A stretch of DNA of 64,000 nt from DATBQN01 sp963755825 (GTDB lineage: Bacteria > Acidobacteriota > Thermoanaerobaculia > Multivoradales > UBA5704), in NCBI GenBank assembly GCA_963755825.1, contig CAVWLA010000003.1:2790001-2854000 (forward strand), given 5' to 3'. The position numbers and the translations under genes are program-made. The notes under the pieces were generated by a model. The model was not told where the DNA came from. It did no database searches and worked only from the letters and a program-made list of their open reading frames with translations. The stretch's first letter is position 1. Each line of letters opens with the position of its first letter. Positions 26,606-35,083 of this stretch are shown here, in pieces.

Positions 26606-28066
26606 TCAGGCCGCGCCGTCCGGCAGGCTCGCCGTCACCGTCGGCGCGTCGGCGCGGTCGGCGCCCAGGGCGTGGAGGATGGGCGCCGTCATCACCGTCG
26701 TCGCCACCGCCATCAGCACCAGCATGGTGAAGAGGGTGGGGGAGAGGACCTTGAGGTCGAGCCCGAGGCTCAGGACCACCAGCTCCATCAGGCCGCGGGT
26801 GTTCATCAGCACGCCGAGCGCCGAGCCCTGCCGCCACGGCAGTCCGGCGAAGCGCGCCGCGGCGAGCGTGCCGCCGAACTTGCCGAGGCAGGCGACGGCG
26901 ACGATGGCGCCGCAGAGGAGCCACTGCCCGGTGCCGGCGACGAGTCCGATCTCCGTCCGCATGCCGGTGAAGGCGAAGAAGGCGGGGAGGAAGAGGACGA
27001 TCACCAGATCCTCGAGCCGCGCCGTGAGCTCGCGCGTCACCAGGCTGCTGTGGGGGACGACGGCACCGAGGAGGAAGGCGCCGAAGAGGGCGTGGATGCC
27101 GATCCACTCGGTGGCGAGGGCGGAGAGCAGCAGGGCGACGAGGAGCACCGCGAGGTCGCCCTGGGTGAGGCGCCCGGCGCGGTCGACGCGCGCCGCCAGG
27201 CGGAGCGCGAGCGGGCGCACGAGGACGAGGACGAAAGCGACGTAGGCGGCGGTGAGGCCGATCGTCGCCAGCGCCGAGCCGAGGCGAGCCTGGGCGACGC
27301 CGACCACCAGGGCGAGAAGGCACCAGGCGGTGACGTCGTCGACCGCGGCGCAGGTGAGCGCCAGGCGGCCGAGCGGCGTCCCCTGCAGGCCGCGGTCGGT
27401 GAGGATGCGCGCCAGGACGGGGAAGGCGGTCACCGACATCGAGACGCCGAGGAAGAGGGCGAAGACGGTGAACGGCACGTCCTGGCTCGACAGCCGCGGG
27501 TAGAGGGCGAGGGCGAGGGTCGAGCCGAGGAGGAACGGCACGACGATGCTGGCGTGGGAGATGGCGATCGTCGCGTGGGTGCCGCGGCCGAGGCTCTCGG
27601 TGTCGAGCTCGAGGCCGACGAGGAAGAGGAAGAGGATGACTCCCACCTGGGCGAGCAGGTTGATGTGCGGCGCGATCGCCGCCGGCAGCAGGGCGTCGTG
27701 GAGGCCGGGGGCGAGGCGGCCGAGGAGCGATGGTCCGAGGACGATCCCGGCGATCACCTCGCCGATCACCGGCGGCTGTTGGAGGCGGCGGAAGAGGGCG
27801 CCCAGGAGCCGCGCCGTGACGATGATCGCGACGAGGGCGAGGAGGACGTGGAGGAGGACGGCGATCGGCGCCAGCACGCCTCCGGCGCCGGCTTCCGCCG
27901 CGGCGCCGAAGCGTGCCGGACCGGCCGGCGGCGGGGCGACCAGCCCGCCGCCGCGGGCGCGGATCCAGGCGAAGGCGAGCGCCGAGATGCCGAGCATCGC
28001 ACCATAGGCGATCGCCATCCGAGCCGCCGAGGCGCCGCGGGGCGAGGGGGGAGCGGGCTCGGTCAT
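26606..28066 (-). CDS. CPA2 cation:proton antiporter
   Basis: 486 residues, about 12-13 transmembrane helices, no C-terminal TrkA-N domain. Family motifs include QPPVIGEVIAGIVLGPSLLG, GVILFLFLVGLELD, SVTAFPVLARILTD and HALFGAFLLGAVVPHS, all typical of KefB/NapA-type exchangers (Na+ or K+ for H+). The first TM (IAYGAMLGISALAFAWIRA) is separated from the exchanger core by ~35 residues of Gly/Ala/Pro. It is divergent from the GntR regulator gene; the palindrome at 28128-28147 lies in the shared spacer and may control both. Confidence 0.88.
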   Translation of the reverse strand: MTEPAPPSPRGASAARMAIAYGAMLGISALAFAWIRARGGGLVAPPPAGPARFGAAAEAGAGGVLAPIAVLLHVLLALVAIIVTARLLGALFRRLQQPPVIGEVIAGIVLGPSLLGRLAPGLHDALLPAAIAPHINLLAQVGVILFLFLVGLELDTESLGRGTHATIAISHASIVVPFLLGSTLALALYPRLSSQDVPFTVFALFLGVSMSVTAFPVLARILTDRGLQGTPLGRLALTCAAVDDVTAWCLLALVVGVAQARLGSALATIGLTAAYVAFVLVLVRPLALRLAARVDRAGRLTQGDLAVLLVALLLSALATEWIGIHALFGAFLLGAVVPHSSLVTRELTARLEDLVIVLFLPAFFAFTGMRTEIGLVAGTGQWLLCGAIVAVACLGKFGGTLAAARFAGLPWRQGSALGVLMNTRGLMELVVLSLGLDLKVLSPTLFTMLVLMAVATTVMTAPILHALGADRADAPTVTASLPDGAA

Positions 28067-28093
28067 CGCGCGCCGGGAGCCTATCGCAGCCCC

Positions 28094-28147
28094 TTGACAC
28101 GGCCGGAGAGGAGGATTAGCCTCTCATTGTCCTAGTCAACTAGTACA
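28094..28147 (+). promoter_or_regulatory. GntR operator palindrome and -35 box
   Basis: A near-perfect 20-bp palindrome TGTCCTAGTCAACTAGTACA (28128-28147) lies 37 bases before the GntR gene start; the arms TGT-CTAGT and ACTAG-ACA match with one free base each side. A TTGACA at 28094-28099 gives a possible -35, with a weak -10 (TAGCCT) 17 bases later. YtrA/GntR regulators bind such dyads and repress their own operon, so autoregulation is likely. Confidence 0.65.
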
Positions 28148-28184
28148 AAGTTTCCAGCCAAACCCGACTGCAGCCTGACGTCCC

Positions 28185-28583
28185 ATGTCCATCCGCTTCC
28201 AGCTCGACGCCGCCTCCGGGGTGCCCTTCTACCGCCAGATCATCGACCAGCTGCTCGCCGGCATCGCCACCGGCGGGCTCGCCCGCGGCGAGCGGCTGCC
28301 CACCGTCCGGGCGCTCGCCGTCGATCTTGCGGTCAACCTCAACACCGTCGCCCGCGCCTACAAGGAGCTCGAGATCCGCGGCGTGCTCTCGACCCAACAG
28401 GGGAGCGGCACCTTCGTCGCCACCGCCGCCGACGTCTCGATCGGCGAGGTCGAGCGCCGCCGGCGGACGACCCAGCTTGTCGACGAGTTCCTGGCGCGGG
28501 CGGCGGCGCAGGGGCTGACGCTCGCCGAGGTGGCCGAGGCGCTCGCCGAGCGCGGCGGGGAAGGCCGCGTGAAGAGCTCATGA
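28185..28583 (+). CDS. GntR (YtrA/YhcF-type) regulator
   Basis: 132 residues. A winged helix covers residues 1-75 (SGVPFYRQIIDQLLAGIATG, GERLPTVRALAVDLAVNLNT, GVLSTQQGSGTFV), then only a short helical tail, the YtrA subfamily layout without an effector domain. Such regulators usually sit first in an operon for a transporter or membrane protein; here the next gene, 25 bases on, is a slipin. The dyad upstream is the probable binding site. Confidence 0.9.
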   Translation: MSIRFQLDAASGVPFYRQIIDQLLAGIATGGLARGERLPTVRALAVDLAVNLNTVARAYKELEIRGVLSTQQGSGTFVATAADVSIGEVERRRRTTQLVDEFLARAAAQGLTLAEVAEALAERGGEGRVKSS

Positions 28584-28608
28584 ACGTTGTTCGACAAGGA
28601 GAGAGACG

Positions 28609-29676
28609 ATGATCCCGACCCTGATGCAGCGCATGCGGCGCAACCAGCGGCGCGAGCGCGCCGCCGAGCGCGACGACGAGCTGTCCGATGCCGCGCGGGC
28701 CTCCCGCCGCGAGCAGGCCCAGGAAGAGGCGCGCAAGTTCGTCAACCCGGTCTCGACGCTCGCCGCGGTCATCGTCTGGGCCGTCGGCGGCTGCAGCGGC
28801 GCCCTCCTCCTCCATGCCGGCATGATGGTGGGCGGCGTCTTCATCGTCGTCGGCTTCCTCGCCGGCCTCTCGCTCCTCTTCGCGATCAAGATCGCCAACC
28901 AGTGGGAGCGCGCGGTGGTGCTCCGCTTGGGCCGCTATCGCGGGCTCTCCGGCCCCGGCCTGTTCTGGATCGTGCCGATCGTCGACCGGGTGGCGAACTT
29001 CGTCGACCAGCGGGTGCGGACGACCGATGTCTCGGCGGAGTCGGCGCTCACCCGCGACACCGTGCCGGTCAACGTCGACGCCATCGTCTTCTGGCTGATC
29101 TGGGACGCCGAGAAGTCGATCCTCGAGGTGATGAGCTTCCAGAAGGCGATCTTCCTCTCGGCGCAGACGGCGCTGCGCGAGACCATCGGCCGCCACGACC
29201 TGGCCGAGATGATCACCGAGCGCGAGAAGCTCGGCCATCAGCTGCAGCAGATCCTCGACGAGAAGACCAACCCCTGGGGGATCACCGTGCAGTCGGTCGA
29301 GATCCGCGACGTGCGCATCCCGGCCGCCCTCGAGGACGCCATGTCGCGCCAGGCGCAGGCCGAGCGCGAGCGCCAGGCGCGCATCATCCTCGGAACCGCC
29401 GAGACCGAGATCGCTGGCAAGTTCGCCAAAGCCGCCGAGGTCTACCAGGACAACCCGGTTGCCATGCACCTGCGGGCGATGAACATGCTCTACGAGGCGA
29501 TCAAGGAGAAGGGGAGCATGGTGATCGTCCCCTCCTCGGCGGTCGAGACGATGGGCCTCGGCGCCATGAGCGGCCTCGCCTCGCTGGGCGGCGCCCGCGT
29601 CAACCCGGCGATCGCCGCCCCCATCCTGCCGCCGAGCCCGCCGCCCGCCGCCGCGCCGGGCACGACCGGCGTCTAG
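28609..29676 (+). CDS. Slipin, SPFH/Band 7 membrane protein
   Basis: 355 residues. A charged coiled-coil-like N-terminus (~45 residues) precedes two hydrophobic segments (VSTLAAVIVWAVGGC and MMVGGVFIVVGFLAGLSLLF), then a Band 7 domain opening with the slipin sequence ERAVVLRLGRYRGLSGPGLF and containing FVDQRVRTTDVSAESALTRD. The C-terminal third is a helical region (QAQAERERQARIILGTAETE) and a Pro/Gly/Ala tail. SPFH proteins oligomerise into membrane domains. A GGAGAG site precedes the ATG. It is the second gene of the GntR operon. Classical partners such as NfeD or a membrane protease are not adjacent. The extended N-terminus with two TM segments is longer than in minimal slipins. Confidence 0.9.
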   Translation: MIPTLMQRMRRNQRRERAAERDDELSDAARASRREQAQEEARKFVNPVSTLAAVIVWAVGGCSGALLLHAGMMVGGVFIVVGFLAGLSLLFAIKIANQWERAVVLRLGRYRGLSGPGLFWIVPIVDRVANFVDQRVRTTDVSAESALTRDTVPVNVDAIVFWLIWDAEKSILEVMSFQKAIFLSAQTALRETIGRHDLAEMITEREKLGHQLQQILDEKTNPWGITVQSVEIRDVRIPAALEDAMSRQAQAERERQARIILGTAETEIAGKFAKAAEVYQDNPVAMHLRAMNMLYEAIKEKGSMVIVPSSAVETMGLGAMSGLASLGGARVNPAIAAPILPPSPPPAAAPGTTGV

Positions 29677-29690
29677 GGCCGGCGTTGCGT

Positions 29691-29774
29691 GGGCGGCGGC
29701 GGCTCGTTCGGGGCCGCCGCCGCTCACGTCCGCAGGCTCCGCTCGCTCCCTCAGGACAGGGCGAGCGAGCGGAG
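29691..29774. terminator. Two consecutive hairpins between convergent genes
   Basis: The first stem pairs GCGGCGGCGGC (29693-29703) with GCCGCCGCCGC (29713-29723), 11 bp and a 9-base loop. The second pairs CTCCGCTCGC (29737-29746) with GCGAGCGGAG (29765-29774), 10 bp and an 18-base loop. No T run follows, so these are terminator-like only; they fill the space between the slipin and PixA-like genes. Confidence 0.5.
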
Positions 29775-29781
29775 CTGAGCG

Positions 29782-30303
29782 TCAGTTGGAGATCTGGATG
29801 AAGGGATCCCACATGCCGTAGCCGACGAGGCCGCCGTCGGTATGGTTGACCCGGAACCACCACTGGTAGGTGACCGATCCGGTGCTCTCGACGGTGCTCT
29901 GGAAATAGTCGTAGGGCACCGCGACGTTCGTCGCGCTCCAGGGCATGGCCCCCTGCACCGGCATCTGCTCGTTGATGGTGAACGCTGTGCCGTTGCTGCC
30001 GCTGCTCACCCCGCCGAGGAGCAGGGGCGGGCTGAGGAGCTTTCCTCCCGCGGTGGCGGTGAAATTGTAGAACACCACGCTCAGGTCGAAGCTGGCGTCC
30101 AGCGACGTCGAGCGCCACCGCACGTTGTCGCCGATGTTGGCCTTGATGTCGAGCTCCGGCCCGGCCTGCCCGCTGATCACGCTTTCGTTCCTCACGATCA
30201 TGTAGACGTAGCTGTTGAGGCCGCCGGTGGGACTCGTCGAGTCCCGGCTGAGCGTCGGCAGGTCGGCAGCATTGATTGCACACAGAATGTCGATGGTCGC
30301 CAT
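29782..30303 (-). CDS. AidA/PixA-family inclusion body protein
   Basis: 173 residues. The start MATIDILCAINAADL, the phrase SYVYMIVRNESVISGQAGPE, and the end VGYGMWDPFIQISN are the recognisable pattern of the PixA/AidA family. PixA of Xenorhabdus nematophila forms cytoplasmic methionine-rich inclusions; AidA is a quorum-regulated relative. No signal peptide. ATG at 30303 follows a GAGGAGA site. Expression may be high and growth-phase dependent in relatives; here only the gene can be seen. It is a single gene with its own ~250-bp upstream spacer. Confidence 0.78.
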   Translation of the reverse strand: MATIDILCAINAADLPTLSRDSTSPTGGLNSYVYMIVRNESVISGQAGPELDIKANIGDNVRWRSTSLDASFDLSVVFYNFTATAGGKLLSPPLLLGGVSSGSNGTAFTINEQMPVQGAMPWSATNVAVPYDYFQSTVESTGSVTYQWWFRVNHTDGGLVGYGMWDPFIQISN

Positions 30304-30553
30304 GTTCGTTTCTCCTCGTGTTCGGTCGAACGGTTGAGCGGGCCCTTCGCACGGTGGGGGCCGGTCCCGCGGCTCTCCGGACGGGTGGCTCCACGCTGGA
30401 GCCGTCTCGCGTCCTTCACCCCACCATCGCAAACCGTGGTCGAGAGGAGACATCGAGATCGAGATTCTTTGTCCTTTCGACCGCCGGAACCCGGAGGAGC
30501 CTGGCCGGGCGCGCGAGGCCGCCGGTTCGCGGCGTGCTAACGTTCGGGTCGCC

Positions 30554-30880
30554 ATGGATCTCCATCGACTGGCGCAGGAGAGGAGCGTCGCCTATCACAG
30601 CGCGATCGCCGAGCGCCTGCGGATTCAGCCCGAGGTTCTCGACAACGCCCGGCAGCGGGTCGAGAGCTGGCTGGCTCGAGAGGGTGGGGGGACGTTCTAC
30701 GCGCGAAAATGGGCGGAAGTGCTCGCCGACGATCCCGCATCGGTTGCAGCCTTCCTGGTCGAACGCAGCGAGCTCGCGCAGGAGCTCCGCCAGTCGAGCC
30801 CCTTCGCCGGAGCCCTGACGCCCCACGAGCGCTGGACGATCTGGAGGGTGACCCGCGAGCGGCTTTCCGGAAAGCCATGA
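30554..30880 (+). CDS. Small partner protein of DUF6036 nucleotidyltransferase
   Basis: 108 residues, mostly helical, no named domain that I recognise. It begins with a helix-rich block (LAQERSVAYHSAIAERLRIQ) and contains AREGGGTFYARKWAEVLADD. Its TGA overlaps the ATG of the DUF6036 gene in an ATGA, and the order small gene first, nucleotidyltransferase second is that of an antitoxin-toxin operon. The antitoxin role is inferred from this arrangement alone. In-frame ATG at 30554 is the only good start. Confidence 0.7.
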   Translation: MDLHRLAQERSVAYHSAIAERLRIQPEVLDNARQRVESWLAREGGGTFYARKWAEVLADDPASVAAFLVERSELAQELRQSSPFAGALTPHERWTIWRVTRERLSGKP

Positions 30881-31419
30881 CTCGGGGCCAGCTGGAGCAC
30901 CTCCTCCGTGCCGCTGCCGACATCGCCGACGATGACACGATCGTGGTCATCGGCAGCCAGGCCATCCTCGGTCAGTTCCCCGACGCCCCGGCCTCCATGC
31001 GGTTCTCGACCGAAGCCGACCTCTGGCCGCTCCATCACCCCGAGCGCGCTGATCTCATCGAGGGCAGCATCGGCGAGCTCTCCCCGTTTCACCAGGCCTT
31101 CGGTTACTACGCCCAAGGCGTAGGAGAGGAAACCGCCAGCCTGCCGCAGGGCTGGAAGGAACGGCTCGTCGTCATCCAGAACGAGAACACCCGCGGCGTC
31201 CGAGGGCTCTGCCTGGAGATCCACGATCTGCTCGCGGCGAAGGCGATCGCCGGCCGCGACAAGGATCTCGGCTTCCTGGCTGAAGCCGCGGCGCACCACC
31301 TGGCAGATGCAGAGATCCTCCTCGGCCGGCTTTCGACCGTGGAGGTGGACGCGGCGATCCTGGCGAAAGCCCGTGCAGCGATCCAGAGGGCTTTCCGTCA
31401 GGGCCCTCCGGACGCATGA
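30877..31419 (+). CDS. DUF6036-type nucleotidyltransferase, possible toxin
   Basis: 180 residues. A minimal nucleotidyltransferase-like fold: DDDTIVVIGSQAILGQFPDA with the GSQ motif, then STEADLWPLH where Glu/Asp would be the metal ligands, and a C-terminal helical part (LEIHDLLAAKAIAGRDKDLG). This resembles AbiEii/MenT-type toxins, which modify tRNA ends, but relation is by fold and context only. It overlaps its upstream partner by 4 bases. No other defence genes are adjacent. Confidence 0.7.
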   Translation: MTRGQLEHLLRAAADIADDDTIVVIGSQAILGQFPDAPASMRFSTEADLWPLHHPERADLIEGSIGELSPFHQAFGYYAQGVGEETASLPQGWKERLVVIQNENTRGVRGLCLEIHDLLAAKAIAGRDKDLGFLAEAAAHHLADAEILLGRLSTVEVDAAILAKARAAIQRAFRQGPPDA

Positions 31420-31476
31420 CCGCTGTTTCCAGTCAGGCTCGCCGCCGAGCGGGTCCGAGCGAGGAGGCGTCGGCTC

Positions 31477-31734
31477 TCAGGAGATCTCGCGTTCGGACGT
31501 GCCGGCGGGGAGCGCGAGCGAATCGCTGACGCGAAGGTCGGCGACCTCGAGCCGCGTCACCCGAAGCTCTTCGATGTCGAGCGATCGGAGCGTGGCGGCC
31601 TCGATCGCGACGCGGCGGATCAGCAGCCGCCCGATGGCGAGGACGCCGATCGCCAAGGCGTCCATGGCGAGGGCGCCGATTGCCACCGCTCCTGCAGCCA
31701 GGCCGCGTCGGCGCGGCCTCTCGAGCTCTCTCAT
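31477..31734 (-). CDS. Small repeat protein with A-I-G five-residue periodicity
   Basis: 85 residues, no named family. After a basic start (MRELERPRRRG) it shows a five-residue periodicity: AVAIG, ALAMD, ALAIG, VLAIG, then RVAIE, TLRSLDIEELRVTRLEVADL. The first half is hydrophobic, the second half alternates charged and aliphatic positions in the same register, as in beta-solenoid or pentapeptide-like folds. ATG at 31734 has an AGAGGAAAGG ribosome site. It lies 29 bases after the DUF302 gene on the same strand and is probably in its operon. Function unknown; the hydrophobic half may also be membrane-associated. Confidence 0.6.
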   Translation of the reverse strand: MRELERPRRRGLAAGAVAIGALAMDALAIGVLAIGRLLIRRVAIEAATLRSLDIEELRVTRLEVADLRVSDSLALPAGTSEREIS

Positions 31735-31763
31735 CCGCCTTTCCTCTCCATCTCGAATCCGCA

Positions 31764-32159
31764 CTATTCGGCCGCCGACGCCGCCAACGTTTCGACGACG
31801 GCGAGCGTGGGCAGCAGCTCCGCCGGCAGGCCGTGCCGACGCTGCAGATAGGCCGGGCTGTCGTAGCTGACCCAGACCTTCCCCTCGGCGTCCTCGCGGA
31901 TGAGGATCTTGAGCGGCAGGTCGATGGCGATGCCGGGCGCCGCCAGCATCAGCGGCGTGCCGGCCTTGGGGTTGCCGAAGATCGCGAGCTTGGTGGGCGG
32001 CATGCTCATCCCCACCTTGGCGGCCTCGCCGCTGTGGTCGATCCGCGCGAAGAGGGTGATCCCCCGCGCCGCGAGGAGGCCCTCGAGCTTCCGCAGCGTC
32101 TCGTCGACGGAGTGGTGGCTCTGCAGGGTGAGGATGCCGTCGTCCGCGGTCGGTGCCAT
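31764..32159 (-). CDS. DUF302 domain protein
   Basis: 131 residues covering one DUF302 domain: HSVDETLRKLEGLLAARGIT, LFARIDHSGEAAKVG, MPPTKLAIFGNPKAGTPLM, AAPGIAIDLPLKILIRED. The GNPKAGT and DLPLK motifs define the family, small alpha/beta proteins of unknown function. A GTG two codons upstream (32165) lies 5 bases after a GGAGG and is an alternative start. Followed by the small repeat protein gene. Confidence 0.88.
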   Translation of the reverse strand: MAPTADDGILTLQSHHSVDETLRKLEGLLAARGITLFARIDHSGEAAKVGMSMPPTKLAIFGNPKAGTPLMLAAPGIAIDLPLKILIREDAEGKVWVSYDSPAYLQRRHGLPAELLPTLAVVETLAASAAE

Positions 32160-32165
32160 ACCCAC

Positions 32166-32538
32166 GTCTCCCTCCGAGCAACACCTGCGAGCAAGCTATC
32201 ACGGCCTCCGAAGGCGAAAAACCGTGCCGGGGAACCGGCTCTGTCCCCAATCCGTGCCGTCGCGCACCGAGAGAAAGTAAGAGCCGACACTGGACGGCCG
32301 GCGAATTGGAGAGTAAGTTACTCACTAGTAGCTCATAGGACCGAAGCCGATGCCCACGAACGCCCCAGCCCGCTGCCGTTGCACCTGTACGACGCGGGTG
32401 TGAAGCGGCTCTCGCGCGCGCACCCGCCTCTCCGCTAGGACCGCCGTCGGCGGTCCGCCGTCTCGATCCGATCACCCACCCGCCGCCTGACGCGGCGCCC
32501 GGCCCGCGGTCCCTCCGCGCGCCGCGAGGAGGAGCCTC
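32166..32538. promoter_or_regulatory. Spacer before the sulfur operon with a perfect palindrome
   Basis: 373 bp without a gene. It contains the perfect palindrome GAGTAAGTTACTC at 32311-32323, in a locally less GC-rich patch about 215 bases before the sulfite reductase start, a plausible operator. A second feature at about 32220-32265 has direct repeats CCGTGCCG flanking a GGGGA/TCCCC stem. No clear -35/-10 pair was found. Confidence 0.4.
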
Positions 32539-34185
32539 ATGTCCGCCGCGCCCCGAGGTCCAGCCGCCGAGCCCGACTGGGACCTGGTGCGCAAGCGCAA
32601 CTTCGTCGAGCGGTTGAAGCACGAGAAGGGCGGCATGGCGGTGATCGACGACCTGCCGGCGATGATCGCCGCCGGCTACGAGGCGGTGCCGGAGGAGGAC
32701 TTCGTCCGCCTGCAGTGGTACGGGCTCTATCACGACAAGCCGAAGCTCGGCTTCTTCATGCTGCGGGTGAAGCTGCCGGGCGGCGACCTCTCGCCGGCGA
32801 AGCTGCGGGCGATCGGCAAGATCTCGGTCGCCTACGGCCGCGGCCACGGCGAGCTGACGACGCGGCAGAACATCCAGCTCCACTGGCTGGCGATGGACCG
32901 CCTGCCCGAGGTGCTCGCCCGTCTCGGCGCCGCCGGCCTGTCGACCGCCGGCGCCTGCGGCGACAACGTGCGCAACGTCACCGCCTGCCCGGTCGCCGGG
33001 CTCGCCGGCGACGAGCTCTTCGACTGCCGCGACCTGGTCGCCGAGACCGCCGCCTTCTTCAGCTCGCGGCCCGAGTACGCCGACCTGCCGCGCAAGCACA
33101 AGATCACCATCGCCGCCTGCGCCCAGCAGTGCAACGCGCCGGAGATCCACTGCATCGCGCTCATCGGCAACCTCGACGCCGCCGGCCGGCAGGGGTTCGC
33201 GGTGCGCGTCGGCGGCGGCCTGGCGAGCTTCCCGCGGCTCGCCGACGACCTCGGCGCCTTCGTGCCGCGCGAGGAGGCGATCGGCGTCCTCCAGGCGATC
33301 GTCGACGTCTGGCGCGAGGACCGCCGCTACCGGCTGTCGCGGGCGCGGGCGCGGCTCAAGTTCATGGTCGACGACCTCGGCCCGGCGGTCTTCCGCGAGC
33401 GCGTCGAGGCGCGGCTCGGCCGCCGCCTGCAGGACGGCGCCGCGCCGCCGGCGCCGCCGGAGGGCGACCACTCGGGCGTCCACCCGCAGCGGCAGCCGGG
33501 GCTCGTCTACGCCGGCTTCCCGGTCTTTCTCGGCCTGATGAGCGGCGCCCAGATGCTCGACATCGCCGACCTCGCGGCCTCCTATGGCGGCGGCATCCGG
33601 CTCACCCGGCGGCAGAACTTCATCCTCACCGACATCCCCGAGAGCCGCCTCGAGGGCGTGCTCGCCGGCGCCGCGGCGCTCGGTTTCCCGCCCGAGGCGG
33701 GCGGCCTCCGCGGCCTCTCGATCGCCTGCACCGGCGACCCCTTCTGCAACTTCACGGTCGCCGAGACCAAGGGGAAGCTGCAGGAGATCGTCGAGCACCT
33801 GGAAAGCGCGCTGGGACCGGCGGCGGCGGAGCTCAAGATCAACCTCGACGGCTGTCCGCACGCCTGCGCTCACCACTGGGTGGGCGACATCGGCCTGCAG
33901 GGGACGACGCTGCGCGAGCGCGGCGCCGGCGGCGAGAAGCTCCACGGCTACGACCTCTTCCTCCGCGGCGGCTTGGGCGCCGACGCGGCGATCGGCCGGC
34001 CGGTGCTCCGCCGGGTGCCGGGCGACAGCGTGCACCGGGTCATCGAGCGGCTCTTCCGCGCCTACCTCGCCGGCCGCGCCGCCGGCGAGCCCATCCAGCG
34101 CTACTTCGCGCGCTCGAGCGACGACGAGCTGGCGGTGATCGCCGGCATGTCGACCGCCGGCGCTGCCGCCGAGGCGCTGCAGTGA
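32539..34185 (+). CDS. Siroheme sulfite (or nitrite) reductase
   Basis: 548 residues, the length of ferredoxin-type monomeric reductases. Two ferrodoxin-like half domains and two siroheme/4Fe-4S domains are seen: LTTRQNIQLHW near residue 110, NVRNVTACPVAG, RLTRRQNFILTDI near 355, and the cluster ligands Cys397-x5-Cys403 (ACTGDPFCN) and Cys439-x3-Cys443 (GCPHAC). It reduces sulfite to sulfide (or nitrite to ammonia). The neighbouring APS reductase and siroheme synthesis genes favour sulfite. A GAGGAGG ribosome site precedes the ATG. It heads an operon of five genes. Confidence 0.9.
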   Translation: MSAAPRGPAAEPDWDLVRKRNFVERLKHEKGGMAVIDDLPAMIAAGYEAVPEEDFVRLQWYGLYHDKPKLGFFMLRVKLPGGDLSPAKLRAIGKISVAYGRGHGELTTRQNIQLHWLAMDRLPEVLARLGAAGLSTAGACGDNVRNVTACPVAGLAGDELFDCRDLVAETAAFFSSRPEYADLPRKHKITIAACAQQCNAPEIHCIALIGNLDAAGRQGFAVRVGGGLASFPRLADDLGAFVPREEAIGVLQAIVDVWREDRRYRLSRARARLKFMVDDLGPAVFRERVEARLGRRLQDGAAPPAPPEGDHSGVHPQRQPGLVYAGFPVFLGLMSGAQMLDIADLAASYGGGIRLTRRQNFILTDIPESRLEGVLAGAAALGFPPEAGGLRGLSIACTGDPFCNFTVAETKGKLQEIVEHLESALGPAAAELKINLDGCPHACAHHWVGDIGLQGTTLRERGAGGEKLHGYDLFLRGGLGADAAIGRPVLRRVPGDSVHRVIERLFRAYLAGRAAGEPIQRYFARSSDDELAVIAGMSTAGAAAEALQ

Positions 34186-34249
34186 ACGGCGCAAATCTTC
34201 ACCCGACGATCGCTCCTCCGCGATCGCGGCAGGCGAGCAGGGAGACCGC

Positions 34250-35083
34250 ATGATCATCGAAAAGCTGGTGGCGGGCGGGGCGCGCGACTTCCTCGACGAG
34301 TACGAGGCCGGTCAGCTCGCCAACGACTTCGACCTCGCGACCCCCGAGGAGGTCCTCGGCTGGGCGATGGAGCGCTGGGGATCGCGGCTCGCCATCTGTA
34401 CCAGCTTCCAGGCCGAGGGCATGGCGCTCTTCGACATGGCGTGGCGGATCGATCCCGCCGTGCGCCTCTTCACCGTCGACACCGGGCGGCTGCCGCAGGA
34501 GACCTACGACATGATCGAGACCATCCGCGGCCGCTATGGCGTCGAGATCGAGGTCTATTTCCCCGACGCCACCAAGGTCGAGTCGATGGTCGTCCGCCAC
34601 GGCCCCAACCTCTTCCGCCGCGCCGTCGAGGCGCGCCTGCTCTGCTGCCACGTGCGCAAGGTCGAGCCGCTGGTCGGCGTCCTCGACGGGCTCGACGCCT
34701 GGGTGACCGGCCTCCGCCGCGACCAGTGGGCGAGCCGTGCCAACATCCGCAAGATCGAGATCGACCACGACCACGGCGGCCTCGCCAAGCTCTCGCCGCT
34801 CGCCGACTGGACGATCGACGAGGTGCAGGACTACAACCGCGCCCACGACGTGCCGTCGCATCCGCTCTACGAGCAGGGCTACACCTCGATCGGCTGCAGC
34901 CCCTGCACGCGGGCGACCCGCCCGGGCGAGGATCCGCGCGCCGGCCGCTGGTGGTGGGAGAAGAACGCGCCCAAGGAGTGCGGCATCCACTGCCCGATCG
35001 AGACCGGCGGCTTCGAGCACGAGGTCGAGGCGATCCTCCACGGCGCCGCGCACCGGCCGATCGGCCCGCGAGACATCGAGTGA
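34250..35083 (+). CDS. cysH: Assimilatory APS reductase (CysH family)
   Basis: 277 residues. The PAPS/APS reductase domain has the PP-loop-like start CTSFQAEGMALFD and TVDTGRLPQETYD. The cluster cysteines Cys132-Cys133 and Cys216-x2-Cys219 are present, which marks the [4Fe-4S] enzyme acting on APS rather than PAPS; the catalytic Cys244 sits in the C-terminal ECGIH motif. It makes sulfite for the upstream reductase. Its TGA overlaps the GTG of the next gene. ATP sulfurylase is not in the window. Confidence 0.92.
   Translation: MIIEKLVAGGARDFLDEYEAGQLANDFDLATPEEVLGWAMERWGSRLAICTSFQAEGMALFDMAWRIDPAVRLFTVDTGRLPQETYDMIETIRGRYGVEIEVYFPDATKVESMVVRHGPNLFRRAVEARLLCCHVRKVEPLVGVLDGLDAWVTGLRRDQWASRANIRKIEIDHDHGGLAKLSPLADWTIDEVQDYNRAHDVPSHPLYEQGYTSIGCSPCTRATRPGEDPRAGRWWWEKNAPKECGIHCPIETGGFEHEVEAILHGAAHRPIGPRDIE

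Noticed and set aside
31477..34257. Minus-strand frame of 926 codons
   Set aside because: Antisense to sulfite reductase; only its last 85 codons (the small repeat protein) have their own start and ribosome site.
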